Source of the DNA: GM7GCV1 sp965222065
GTDB taxonomy: Bacteria > Pseudomonadota > Gammaproteobacteria > Pseudomonadales > GM7GCV1
Direction: 5' to 3'
Assembly: GCA_965222065.1 (NCBI GenBank)
Contig: OZ244933.1
Location: 186,001-250,000 of the forward strand
Length of the DNA: 64,000 nucleotides
Shown: piece by piece, positions 17,033-26,011 of the stretch
How the letters are laid out: each line of letters opens with the position of its first letter
Position numbering within the stretch: the first letter of the stretch is position 1
Translations under genes and position numbers: made by a program
The notes under the pieces: model-generated
Databases searched by the model: none
Told to the model about the DNA's origin: nothing
Seen by the model: only the letters and a program-made list of their open reading frames with translations

Positions 17033-19810
17033 ATGAAAAATTGGCTCAGACTACTCTGTTCATTTTTGTTTTTGGGGCTTGCCCAAGTCACGTTTGGCCT
17101 CGGATTGGGCGGTATTTCTGCGGAATCCGCGCTTAACGAGCCTCTGGAAGCACGAATTGAATTGCTTAATGTGGGCTCCCTGAGTGAACAGGAAATCATT
17201 GTTGAAATCGGTAGTGTCAATGATTACCAGGTAGCTGGAGTCACCAGGGAGTATTTTCATACCAGTATTGAGTTTGAGCCGCACCTGGCCGGGCCCAATG
17301 GGCAGTCATATATCAGTCTGCGCACCACAGCCCCGGTTCAGGAACCCTATCTAAATTTTGTGCTTCAGGTGCGTTGGCCCCAGGGACGGTTGCTCAGGGA
17401 ATATACGTTGCTTCTGGATTTGCCAGTATTCAGTGGACGAACCGAGACGGCACCTGTAAGCCAGCCCAGTACCACACCTTCAAGACCTTCTGCGGCGACG
17501 ACACCTGCGCCAAGAGCTACGACCACACAAGCTGCTCCCAGACCAGCAACACCTGTGCCGCCACAACAAACCTTTGGTGGCTCTGCAGCTGCAGGGTCTG
17601 ACTATCGCGTAGCGACAGGGGAAACATTGTGGAGCCTTGCTGGCAGAGTTTCTGCCGGTCAGCAAATGACCCGCCACCAGGCAATGCTTGCCATACGCGA
17701 CCTCAATCCGGAAGCGTTCTCCAATGGTGACCCGAACACGTTGCGTGCGGGATATGTTATTCGTATTCCCACTGATGCGCAGGCGAATACGCGTACCGCC
17801 AGCCAGGCATACAATGAGTTTGTCTCCTTGCAGCAAGGCGGAAATGTGGGTTCCTCAGCGACACCAGTCAGTGCGGCAGCAACGGATTTTCGTAACCAGT
17901 CCTCAGCGCCCGCAGCCAATGGTGGACGCCTGACGCTTTCCTCCAGCGCCGCTTTGGGTTCAGGAAGTGGTAACGGAAGCGACGAAAGCATCCAGGCGCT
18001 TGCCAGTGAAAATGAGACACTGAAGGAAGAGCTGGATCGTTCCGAGCTGGAAAACGAGGATTTGCGCGAGCGAATTGCGTTGCTGGAAGAGCAGCTGGAA
18101 GTCAGTGAATCCCTGATTGAAATTGAAAGTGATGAACTGGCGGATGTTCAACAGGGTTTGGCCCAGAATGAGGCCCAGTCACAGCAAGCACAGTCGCAAC
18201 CAGAGCCAGCTTCGGAGCCACAAGAAACCGCTGAAACCGAACCTGCGCCTGAACCTGCACCTGTGGTTCCTGTTGCAGCAACCCCGGAGCCCGAGCCGGG
18301 ACTATTTTCCAGAATCATGTCATTGGCACCCTTCATAGGTGCTGTGGTTATTGTTGTGCTGCTGGTTATGATGTTTCTGATGAAACGTCGTAAGGCCGCC
18401 GAAGAGGACGACTTTTTACACGATGATCTGACGGACGACTCGCAAGATGACCAGGAGGGCGATGAGGCCGGAGACGACGACCATCAAACAACCGCATTTG
18501 ATCAAACAGCGTCTATGCAGGCAGATGACTCGTCTGATGATGACGACAACTTCGAAAGCATGGATGAGCTGTTCGGGGCCGATAAAGAGACAGATGAAGC
18601 GGACGATGAAGAGGATCAGGATCAGGATCAGCCAGATTCAGAAGAAGACGAAGAGGCTCCCGAGGTAGCTTCCGGAGAAGATTCGGACGAAGTTGAAGAC
18701 ATTGATCTTGAGGCGGCCCTTGAGGATCTTGATGACTTTGCCGATCTGGATTCGTTTGCATCGGATGACATTGAAGACTTCGACCTGGAATCTGCAGAAG
18801 GCTTTGACGAAACGGATGATGAAGACTCGCTGGAAGAGCCGGAACCAGAGTCCGACGAGCAAGTGGAAGAGGACGAGGAAAAGGCCGAAGCGGATGATGA
18901 TTTGGATGGAATGGATTTTGAATCCATTGACTTGCCAGATGCCGAAGAAGATGAAGAGGATGAGTCCAGTGATGATGACTCAAACTCCATGGATTTTGAT
19001 TTGGGCGACGTTGATGCGCCAGAAGAAGACGAAGATGACGAATCGGATTTCTCAGGTAATGAGATGGAGTTCGACAGCGAAGATATTGAACTGCCAGAGT
19101 CAGACGAAACGGAAGACGATGAACTCGATATGGGTAACGCCACCGAGTTTGACATAGGCGAGATTGATTTGCCGGATGATGATCAGGAGGCGGAGCCGGA
19201 AACAGAGGAGCCCGCCGGCAATGAGATGGAGTTTGATATTGGTGACATTGAGGTTCCGGATACTGAAGAGGAAGCAGACGAAGACGACGCCTCTTCAGAT
19301 GAAGATGATAATTCTCTGGACCTGGATATTGGCGATTTTGAATTACCAGATTCGGACGAGCCTGAAGAATCTCCGGACGGACCTGAAGAATCTGAAGAGC
19401 CAGAACTCGATGAACCTGAAGACACCGGAACTGATGAATCTGATGATGATCTGGAATTGCCCGAGGACGAAGACACCACCGAGGATATGGACGAACTCTT
19501 GTCCGGGCTGGAAGATGAGGTTTCCGGAATTCCAGAGGATGAAGATGATTCTGACTCACAGGATGACGACATGGACCTGGGCGCTGATCTCGACCTGGAT
19601 GATGATTTGCTTGAAGGCCTGGGTGATGCCGATGATCAATCAGATCTTGCGGAAGAGATGAACACCAAACTGGAACTCGCCGATGCCTATATCGAAATGG
19701 GCGATGTACGAGGCGCCCGGGAACTGATTGATGAAATTATGTCTGATGGCAATGATGAGCAAAAAGCCGAAGCTGCCAAATTATCCGATCGTATTGATGA
19801 GCTTGGTTAA
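17033..19810 (+). CDS. fimV: FimV-type polar hub protein
   Basis: 925 residues from the ATG that gives a signal sequence MKNWLRLLCSFLFLGLAQV. Layout: FimV N-terminal domain (GGISAESALNEPLEARIELL), a Pro/Thr/Ala linker, a LysM peptidoglycan-binding domain (YRVATGETLWSLAGRVSAGQ, about 190-255), a coiled coil with Glu/Leu heptads (about 320-380), a single membrane helix (VVIVVLLVMMFLM), a roughly 400-residue very acidic cytoplasmic region with internal repeats, and the C-terminal FimV motif KLELADAYIEMGDVRGARELI. In Pseudomonas FimV helps type IV pilus assembly and cyclic-AMP control at the pole. No pilus genes are in the window. Confidence 0.95.
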   Translation: MKNWLRLLCSFLFLGLAQVTFGLGLGGISAESALNEPLEARIELLNVGSLSEQEIIVEIGSVNDYQVAGVTREYFHTSIEFEPHLAGPNGQSYISLRTTAPVQEPYLNFVLQVRWPQGRLLREYTLLLDLPVFSGRTETAPVSQPSTTPSRPSAATTPAPRATTTQAAPRPATPVPPQQTFGGSAAAGSDYRVATGETLWSLAGRVSAGQQMTRHQAMLAIRDLNPEAFSNGDPNTLRAGYVIRIPTDAQANTRTASQAYNEFVSLQQGGNVGSSATPVSAAATDFRNQSSAPAANGGRLTLSSSAALGSGSGNGSDESIQALASENETLKEELDRSELENEDLRERIALLEEQLEVSESLIEIESDELADVQQGLAQNEAQSQQAQSQPEPASEPQETAETEPAPEPAPVVPVAATPEPEPGLFSRIMSLAPFIGAVVIVVLLVMMFLMKRRKAAEEDDFLHDDLTDDSQDDQEGDEAGDDDHQTTAFDQTASMQADDSSDDDDNFESMDELFGADKETDEADDEEDQDQDQPDSEEDEEAPEVASGEDSDEVEDIDLEAALEDLDDFADLDSFASDDIEDFDLESAEGFDETDDEDSLEEPEPESDEQVEEDEEKAEADDDLDGMDFESIDLPDAEEDEEDESSDDDSNSMDFDLGDVDAPEEDEDDESDFSGNEMEFDSEDIELPESDETEDDELDMGNATEFDIGEIDLPDDDQEAEPETEEPAGNEMEFDIGDIEVPDTEEEADEDDASSDEDDNSLDLDIGDFELPDSDEPEESPDGPEESEEPELDEPEDTGTDESDDDLELPEDEDTTEDMDELLSGLEDEVSGIPEDEDDSDSQDDDMDLGADLDLDDDLLEGLGDADDQSDLAEEMNTKLELADAYIEMGDVRGARELIDEIMSDGNDEQKAEAAKLSDRIDELG
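18911..19362 (+). repeat. six acidic repeats inside fimV
   Basis: Six in-frame units with the core (M/L)xFDIxDIxLPD start at 18911, 18989, 19064, 19142, 19226 and 19316, spaced 25-30 codons apart and separated by Asp/Glu/Ser runs. They are degenerate at DNA level. The low-complexity DNA makes long meaningless open frames on the other strand. Confidence 0.8.
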
Positions 19811-19818
19811 TTAGTGTT

Positions 19819-20679
19819 GTGACAGACAGTTCCTTTCCTGAGAATAATCAGGAGCAAGAAGCAACCCCTGAACCCCCGGAAAAACCGGGGGTTCGTCGTA
19901 TTGCCCTGGGTGTTGAATACGACGGAAGTCGTTATTGTGGTTGGCAGCGGCAAAACCATTCCCCATCGGTACAGGAACCACTGGAAGATGTGCTCAGTCA
20001 GGTAGCGAATGAGCCTGTGAGTTTGATATGTGCAGGACGCACAGACACAGGTGTTCATGCCTCAGGCCAGGTTGTACATTTTGAAACCAGGGCAAACCGC
20101 TCTGAGCACAATTGGCTGATGGGCGTTAACTCAAGTATTGATCGTTCAATTGCCTTGCAATGGGCCAGGGAAGTACCCGCCGATTTTCATGCCCGTTTCT
20201 CGGCCACATCACGAACCTACCGCTACATAATTGCCAATAGCCCCTATCGGCCAGCCATTTTGCATCAGGGGATGACCTGGATTCGTGACCCTCTTAATGA
20301 GAAAACCATGGACATGGCCCTGGCCAGAATCAGGGGAGAGCGGGATTTCAGCTCATTTCGCGGCGCAGGCTGCCAGAGTAATACACCTTATCGTTGCGTC
20401 CAGCACACGGCAGTCTTCAGGCGTGGCTCCCTGGTGATTGTGGAAATACAGGCCAATGCCTTCCTGTTGCATATGGTGCGCAACCTGGTTGGCACCTTGC
20501 TTGAAGTTGGTCGCGGAAAAGCCGATGACCATGAAATGGAGCGAGTGCTGGAACTAAAAGATCGCACCCAGGCGGGGGTGACTGCACCACCTTATGGGCT
20601 ATATTTGGTCAAAGTAGGGTATCCTGCGCACTTTTCATTGCCAGAGCTTCCCCCCGGGCCAGCAATTCTGGCCGAATAA
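19819..20679 (+). CDS. truA: tRNA pseudouridine(38-40) synthase
   Basis: 286 residues, GTG start eight bases after the fimV stop. It makes pseudouridine at positions 38-40 of the tRNA anticodon arm. The catalytic Asp76 is in CAGRTDTGVHASGQ; GVEYDGSRYCGWQRQ is the family N-terminal motif. The first 25 residues are Glu/Pro-rich and not part of the core fold. Gene order fimV-truA-trpF is typical of gammaproteobacteria. Confidence 0.96.
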   Translation: MTDSSFPENNQEQEATPEPPEKPGVRRIALGVEYDGSRYCGWQRQNHSPSVQEPLEDVLSQVANEPVSLICAGRTDTGVHASGQVVHFETRANRSEHNWLMGVNSSIDRSIALQWAREVPADFHARFSATSRTYRYIIANSPYRPAILHQGMTWIRDPLNEKTMDMALARIRGERDFSSFRGAGCQSNTPYRCVQHTAVFRRGSLVIVEIQANAFLLHMVRNLVGTLLEVGRGKADDHEMERVLELKDRTQAGVTAPPYGLYLVKVGYPAHFSLPELPPGPAILAE

Positions 20680-20702
20680 CTCATTACCTGGAATAAACAG
20701 AG

Positions 20703-21365
20703 ATGCGTACCCGAGTAAAAATCTGCGGAATCACCAGTATTGAGGATGCCCTGATGGCCATTAATGCAGGTGCCGATGCGTTGGGCCTGAATTTTTACAA
20801 GCCCAGTCCACGTTACGTGGAGCCGGAAGTTGCAGCTGAGATCATTGCGCAAGTTCCGGCGTTTGTAACCACCATGGGATTGTTTGCCAATGCCGGTAAG
20901 CAGGAAATTGAGTCTGTTCTGGCGACAACGCCGCTGGATTTTATCCAGTTTCATGGTGATGAGCCTGTCGAATTTTGTGAGAGTTTGGGCAAACCATATA
21001 TCAAGGCATTGCGAGTGGGGTCAGAAGAGGGTGGTCTGCACGGTCAGTCACTGCGTAATAAGATGAACGAATACGGCAGTGCGCGTGGTCTGTTACTGGA
21101 TACATACAAAAAGGGCATGCCAGGTGGTACCGGAGAGCGTTTCGATTGGGATGAAGTGCCGGAACCGGGTCCGAACGATACCCAGTACATAGTACTTGCC
21201 GGTGGTTTAACACCGGATAACGTTTCGGAAGCAATCGCCCTGGTTCGCCCCTATGCCGTGGATGTTAGCGGCGGTGTTGAATCTGCCCCCGGGCACAAAG
21301 ATGCTGATAGAATACGCGCCTTTCTCAATGCCGTCCGCTTGGCGGATAGCAGACTTGACCCATAG
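20703..21365 (+). CDS. trpF: phosphoribosylanthranilate isomerase
   Basis: 220 residues. It carries out the Amadori rearrangement of phosphoribosylanthranilate in tryptophan synthesis. The general base cysteine is in RVKICGITSIEDA and the phosphate-binding ends VLAGGLTPDNVSEA and VDVSGGVESAPGHKD are intact. It is stand-alone, not fused to trpC. Lies 24 bp after truA and 33 bp before trpB. Confidence 0.96.
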   Translation: MRTRVKICGITSIEDALMAINAGADALGLNFYKPSPRYVEPEVAAEIIAQVPAFVTTMGLFANAGKQEIESVLATTPLDFIQFHGDEPVEFCESLGKPYIKALRVGSEEGGLHGQSLRNKMNEYGSARGLLLDTYKKGMPGGTGERFDWDEVPEPGPNDTQYIVLAGGLTPDNVSEAIALVRPYAVDVSGGVESAPGHKDADRIRAFLNAVRLADSRLDP

Positions 21366-21397
21366 AGAACTCATTCAGAGACCTCTCACGTAGAACT

Positions 21398-22615
21398 ATG
21401 CAAACATCAGAAAAAAGTAATTTCGATCTCGCGCCCGATGAACTGGGCCGCTTTGGCCCCTATGGCGGTCGCTATGTTTCAGAAACATTGATCCACGCGC
21501 TCGATGAGCTTAAGGATATCTACAATCGTTTAAAGGACGACAAGGATTTTCGCGCCGAACTGGACTACGACCTGGCACACTATGTTGGCCGGCCATCTCC
21601 CTTGTACTTTGCGGAGCATCTGACCAAAAAAGTCGGTGGTGCACAGATTTTCCTCAAGCGTGAAGACCTGAATCACACCGGGGCGCACAAGATCAACAAT
21701 ACGATTGGTCAGGCCCTGCTTGCCAAGCATACCGGCAAAAAGCGGATCATCGCTGAAACCGGCGCAGGACAGCACGGAGTCGCCAGTGCGACTATTGCGG
21801 CCCGTTTGGGGCTTGAGTGTGTAGTTTATATGGGCGAGGAGGACGTTCGCCGTCAGGCCATGAATGTCTATCGAATGAAATTGCTGGGGGCGACGGTCAT
21901 TCCGGTCACATCAGGCTCAAAAACCCTGAAAGATGCAATGAATGAAGCTCTGCGCGACTGGGTGACCAATGTCGACACGACCTTCTACGTCATCGGCACG
22001 GTAGCAGGTCCACATCCTTATCCCCAACTGGTACGTGATTTTCAGGCAGTTATCGGCCGCGAGGCACGTGTCCAATGCCAGGAAATGACCGGTCGCCTGC
22101 CTGATGCTCTTGTCGCCTGCGTCGGTGGCGGCTCCAATGCCATCGGACTCTTTCATCCATTTCTGAACGATGCTGACGTGGAAATGTACGGTGTGGAAGC
22201 CGGTGGTCACGGTATCGAAACCGGTGAGCACGCAGCGCCTCTTTCTTCCGGTAAACCGGGCGTGCTGCATGGAAACAAGACCTACCTGATGGCCGACGAA
22301 AATGGGCAGATTGTCGAAACCCACTCGGTGTCAGCGGGCCTGGATTACCCGGGCGTAGGCCCTGAGCATTCCTGGTTAAAAGACATGGGAAGGGTTAATT
22401 ACGTCTCGGTTACGGATGATGAAGCCCTTGATGCTTTCCGTCATCTAACCCGTGTTGAAGGCATTATTCCGGCACTGGAATCCAGCCATGCGGTTGCCTA
22501 TGCCGAAAAACTGGCAGCGGAGCGTGATAAAGACCAGATTATTCTGGTGAACCTGTCCGGGCGCGGTGATAAGGATATTCATACGGTGGCCGAAATTGAC
22601 GGCATACTCGGTTAG
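21398..22615 (+). CDS. trpB: tryptophan synthase beta chain
   Basis: 405 residues, full length. It condenses indole with serine using PLP. The PLP lysine is in HTGAHKINNTIGQ, the catalytic glutamate in AETGAGQHGVASAT and the phosphate loop GGGSNAIGLF is present. It forms an alpha2-beta2 complex with TrpA encoded next, after an unusually long 163-bp gap. Confidence 0.98.
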   Translation: MQTSEKSNFDLAPDELGRFGPYGGRYVSETLIHALDELKDIYNRLKDDKDFRAELDYDLAHYVGRPSPLYFAEHLTKKVGGAQIFLKREDLNHTGAHKINNTIGQALLAKHTGKKRIIAETGAGQHGVASATIAARLGLECVVYMGEEDVRRQAMNVYRMKLLGATVIPVTSGSKTLKDAMNEALRDWVTNVDTTFYVIGTVAGPHPYPQLVRDFQAVIGREARVQCQEMTGRLPDALVACVGGGSNAIGLFHPFLNDADVEMYGVEAGGHGIETGEHAAPLSSGKPGVLHGNKTYLMADENGQIVETHSVSAGLDYPGVGPEHSWLKDMGRVNYVSVTDDEALDAFRHLTRVEGIIPALESSHAVAYAEKLAAERDKDQIILVNLSGRGDKDIHTVAEIDGILG

Positions 22616-22778
22616 TGGAATTTATCAGGTTCTATCTGGCGCAATGCTGCGTTAAAAATGCGCTCAAATTGCTCATTTACTGCGTGTAAACTCCACTTTT
22701 TCGAGCATTTTTGCCTTGCCTTGCATCCAGATATAACTCGAATAAATCACCACTAGTAATAAAGAAATTTTGTAAGCA

Positions 22779-23579
22779 ATGAATCGAATTCAAGCAACAC
22801 TGGATAAGCTGGCGGCAGAAAAGCGCAAAGCGCTGGTGTCCTATATTGTGGCGGGTGATCCCAGCCTGGAAAGTACGGTGCCATTGATGCATCAGCTGGT
22901 TGCGTCCGGAACCAATATCATCGAAATAGGTGTACCGTTTTCGGACCCTTCGGCTGAAGGCCCAACCATTCAGCGTGCCCATGAAAGAGCGCTGGCCAAT
23001 CGTGTTGGCTTGAGCCAAATTTTTAATTTGCTCAAAGAGTTCCGACAGCAGGACCAGGAAACACCTGTGCTGCTCATGGGTTATGCCAACCCCATTGAAT
23101 GGATGGGCTATGATCGATTTTGTGATCTGGCAAAAGACGCAGGCGCTGACGCTGCGTTAACCGTTGATATCCCGCCAGAAGAAGCAGGTCCCCTCAATGA
23201 AGCATTGGAGTCGAGAGGCCTTTTCAATGTCTTTCTGCTTGCGCCAACGACCACTGATGCCCGTATCTCGTCGATTGCGGAGATGGCCAGTGGCTTTCTC
23301 TATTATGTTTCCCTAAAAGGGGTTACCGGGGCCGCCTCCCTGGATATCACAAGCGTTGAGGAAAAACTGGCCCATATCCGTGCCCGAACCAAATTACCGG
23401 TCTGTGTCGGCTTCGGTATCAAGGACGCCAATTCTGCTCGTGAGGTTTCCCGTATTGCCGATGGCGTGGTGATCGGCAGTGCGATTGTGGATGCTGTGAT
23501 GAAAGCCGGTTCACTGGATGATGCACTAAAAGCCGTGGACAGTTTACTGGCACCCATCAGGGCGGCCATCGACGAATAA
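22779..23579 (+). CDS. trpA: tryptophan synthase alpha chain
   Basis: 266 residues. It cleaves indole-3-glycerol phosphate to indole and glyceraldehyde-3-phosphate. Catalytic Glu49 is conserved (NIIEIGVPFSDP). The second acid, Asp60 in Escherichia coli, is Glu60 here (PSAEGPTIQ). Phosphate-binding loops GFGIKDANSA and GVVIGSAIV are present. The gene ends 24 bp before folC; accD, expected near this point in many relatives, is absent. Confidence 0.96.
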   Translation: MNRIQATLDKLAAEKRKALVSYIVAGDPSLESTVPLMHQLVASGTNIIEIGVPFSDPSAEGPTIQRAHERALANRVGLSQIFNLLKEFRQQDQETPVLLMGYANPIEWMGYDRFCDLAKDAGADAALTVDIPPEEAGPLNEALESRGLFNVFLLAPTTTDARISSIAEMASGFLYYVSLKGVTGAASLDITSVEEKLAHIRARTKLPVCVGFGIKDANSAREVSRIADGVVIGSAIVDAVMKAGSLDDALKAVDSLLAPIRAAIDE

Positions 23580-23602
23580 GGCCTTCCCGGGGAGGTTCTC
23601 CT

Positions 23603-24871
23603 ATGGCGCTCAACCTGCCATCGGGCTTGCAAGCCTGGCAACAAAAACTCGAGTCCCTTGATCCCGGCAAAATAGAATTGGGCCTTGACCGGGTTAAGTC
23701 GGTCTTTGCCCGACTCAATATCCACTTTAGCGGCAAGATTATTCTGGTTGCCGGGACCAATGGCAAGGGCTCTGCAGTGGCCGCTCTGGAAGCACTTTTA
23801 TTGCGTCAGAATGCCAGCGTCGGTGCCTATACCAGCCCCCATTTGCAACAGTTTAATGAACGTGCGCGCTATAACGGCTATGTTGCCAGCGATGATGACC
23901 TGGTCGCGGCCTTCAATAAAGTGGAAGAGGTTCGCAACGATACTCCCTTAACCTATTTTGAATTCACCACCCTGGCAGTGATGGCTTATTTTGCCAAAAA
24001 ATCCCCAGACTACATGATCTATGAGGTCGGTCTGGGAGGGCGCCTGGATGCGGTGAACATACTTGATGCCGATATTGCCATGATTACTGGCGTTGCACTG
24101 GACCACACCGACTGGCTGGGGCCGAATGAGGAATCTATTGGTTACGAAAAAGCGGGAATCTACCGCGCAGGCCGACCTGCGATCTTCGCCGGCAAGGATA
24201 TTCCCAGTACGGTCAGGGGGAAAATTGCCAAAATTGGCGCAATTCCCTATTTGCGCGGGGACCAGATTGATTGCCTGACCTCAGGGGATTCTCTCCTGTA
24301 CAAGGTCCAGGACAGACCGGACCAGGAGCAATGGCTCAGGGTTTCAGGTGCCCGATTACCAGAAGATAGCATTCTTGCGGCATTAACCGCGTACCGTTTG
24401 CTGGGCTTTGATCTGACACCGAAAACGGCTGAAATTCTCTCCCGGGTTGAATTGCCCGGTCGCTTTCAGCGAAGGACTTTCGGGGGAAGACCGGTCATTC
24501 TTGATGTTGCCCATAATCCGCAGGCAACCCGATATTTGGCCAGCAAGCTCAAAAAAGAGCTTCCACGGGATGTGCGGAAATCCGCCATTGTGGGCGTCAT
24601 GAGCGACAAGCCCTTCAAGGAGATGTTTGAACCCTTGTGCCCTGACATAAGTGATTGGTACCTGGTTGTCCCCGAAATTTCCCGTGCCGCCAGTCTTGAC
24701 GCGATGCGAAGTGCATTGGCTGAACTGGGCGTATCACCCACACAAATCCATGAGGTAGGCAAAATGTCGCACATGGAGCCATTAATAGAGAACATGTCGG
24801 CTGCAGTCGTCTTTGGGTCGTTCTATACTGTCGGCGAATTCCTGGATCATTTCGGAGACTGTCTTGAATAA
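23603..24871 (+). CDS. folC: bifunctional dihydrofolate / folylpolyglutamate synthase
   Basis: 422 residues. It adds glutamate to dihydropteroate and to reduced folates. The P-loop GTNGKGS is at 51-57, the omega-loop SPHLQQFNERARYNG and the ligase His-Asp pair LDHTDWLG are visible, and the C-terminal Mur-ligase domain carries DVAHNPQATRYLA. The 3' end overlaps the start of the SPOR-domain gene by eight bases. Confidence 0.95.
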   Translation: MALNLPSGLQAWQQKLESLDPGKIELGLDRVKSVFARLNIHFSGKIILVAGTNGKGSAVAALEALLLRQNASVGAYTSPHLQQFNERARYNGYVASDDDLVAAFNKVEEVRNDTPLTYFEFTTLAVMAYFAKKSPDYMIYEVGLGGRLDAVNILDADIAMITGVALDHTDWLGPNEESIGYEKAGIYRAGRPAIFAGKDIPSTVRGKIAKIGAIPYLRGDQIDCLTSGDSLLYKVQDRPDQEQWLRVSGARLPEDSILAALTAYRLLGFDLTPKTAEILSRVELPGRFQRRTFGGRPVILDVAHNPQATRYLASKLKKELPRDVRKSAIVGVMSDKPFKEMFEPLCPDISDWYLVVPEISRAASLDAMRSALAELGVSPTQIHEVGKMSHMEPLIENMSAAVVFGSFYTVGEFLDHFGDCLE

Positions 24872-25382
24872 AAAGAGATTGGCTGAGCGGGTACTTGGTG
24901 CCGTTCTGGTATGCTCTTTTGGGTTTATTTTGTATTCAGCCTTCCTGGACTATGAGGGTGAGCAATTTGTCGACCGCAACACCCGGATCCCGGTGCAAAC
25001 CTCATCCATGGAACCTTTGGATTTACCTGATCCTCCCGAGCCAGTTGCCTCGCCCGATACCAGTGCTGCAGAGATTTTTGTCCCGGAAGAAGAGGTCAAT
25101 GCCGACGAGGCACTTGATGCCCCGGTACTTGATCAGGGTGAACCGAACGCCTGGGTTATACAGGTCGGCAGCTTTTCGTCGCTTGAAAAAGCAGATGAAG
25201 TTCGTGACCAGCTGATAGGGCAGGATTATCGTGCCTACCACAGGGCCATATCATCCAACCAGGACACCTTATACCGGGTCCTTATTGGTCCATACACCAA
25301 TGCAGAGGAAGCCGTAAGACATCAGCGTGCAGTCGATACCCTGCTGGATATCAGCACCATGTTGATGAAATTTACGCCCTAG
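24864..25382 (+). CDS. dedD: SPOR-domain inner-membrane protein (DedD-like)
   Basis: About 172 residues if it begins at TTG 24864, which has GGAG upstream and gives LNKKRLAERVLGAVLVCSFG, a basic start plus one membrane helix as in DedD. A Pro/Glu/Asp-rich periplasmic linker follows, then a C-terminal SPOR domain (AWVIQVGSFSSLEKADEVRD to YRVLIGPYTNAEEA) that binds denuded septal peptidoglycan. Placement folC-SPOR-cvpA-purF matches the dedD position. Farther upstream starts would lie inside folC. Confidence 0.85.
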   Translation: MNKKRLAERVLGAVLVCSFGFILYSAFLDYEGEQFVDRNTRIPVQTSSMEPLDLPDPPEPVASPDTSAAEIFVPEEEVNADEALDAPVLDQGEPNAWVIQVGSFSSLEKADEVRDQLIGQDYRAYHRAISSNQDTLYRVLIGPYTNAEEAVRHQRAVDTLLDISTMLMKFTP

Positions 25383-25498
25383 GGATCTGGCCAGCGCTAT
25401 CTCAATCACTGTTCAAGGGTATTTTCTTTCCAATTGCCGAGCAAAAAAACTTGCAGGTTTGTTACAATTACGCCTTCAGAAAATAGCGGGAAAATGCC

Positions 25499-26002
25499 TT
25501 GACCGGTGCCGATATCGTTATTCTGACGGTCGTACTAGTTTCAGCACTTGTAGGACTGTTTCGAGGCTTTATTAAAGAGGTTTTCTCGCTCGCAAATTGG
25601 GTGGCTGCATTAATCCTTGCCTATTTGTTTAGAGATCCCGTTGGTGCAATTTTGCCTCTGGGTGAGTCGGTGAGTCCGTTAATACGAAGCTCCATAGGCG
25701 GCGTTCTGATATTTTTGCTCACATTGATTCTTGGTGGATTACTGGTCACACTGATCCACAAAATAGCTCATGCGAGTGGACTTTCCGGCACAGACCGTAC
25801 ACTTGGCACTGTTTTTGGTTTATTAAGAGGTTGCGTCATTATTCTGGCGCTCCTCATTCTTCTGCCGGCAATTAGCCCCATTGAGGAGCAAGGCTGGTGG
25901 CAGGCATCGGTAACAATCCCGCTTTTTCTTGGTTTTGAAGAGTGGGCAACAACCCTGGTGGCCGACCTGGCCAACTGGGTTACTGGCAGAATTTCGGGTT
26001 GA
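25499..26002 (+). CDS. cvpA: CvpA family inner-membrane protein
   Basis: 167 residues from TTG 25499; the nearby ATG (25494) is followed at once by a stop in its own frame, so TTG is needed. Four hydrophobic helices are visible, beginning ADIVILTVVLVSALVGLFRG with the conserved FIKEVFSLANW. CvpA is linked to colicin V production and envelope stress; exact role unclear. Ten bases before purF, as in many gammaproteobacteria. Confidence 0.92.
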   Translation: MTGADIVILTVVLVSALVGLFRGFIKEVFSLANWVAALILAYLFRDPVGAILPLGESVSPLIRSSIGGVLIFLLTLILGGLLVTLIHKIAHASGLSGTDRTLGTVFGLLRGCVIILALLILLPAISPIEEQGWWQASVTIPLFLGFEEWATTLVADLANWVTGRISG

Positions 26003-26011
26003 GGAACCTCT

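Noticed and set aside
18513..19572. Long open frames on the minus strand and in another plus frame opposite fimV
   Set aside because: They mirror the Asp/Glu/Ser repeat region of fimV (poly-Ser or basic runs) and have no ribosome site or family match.
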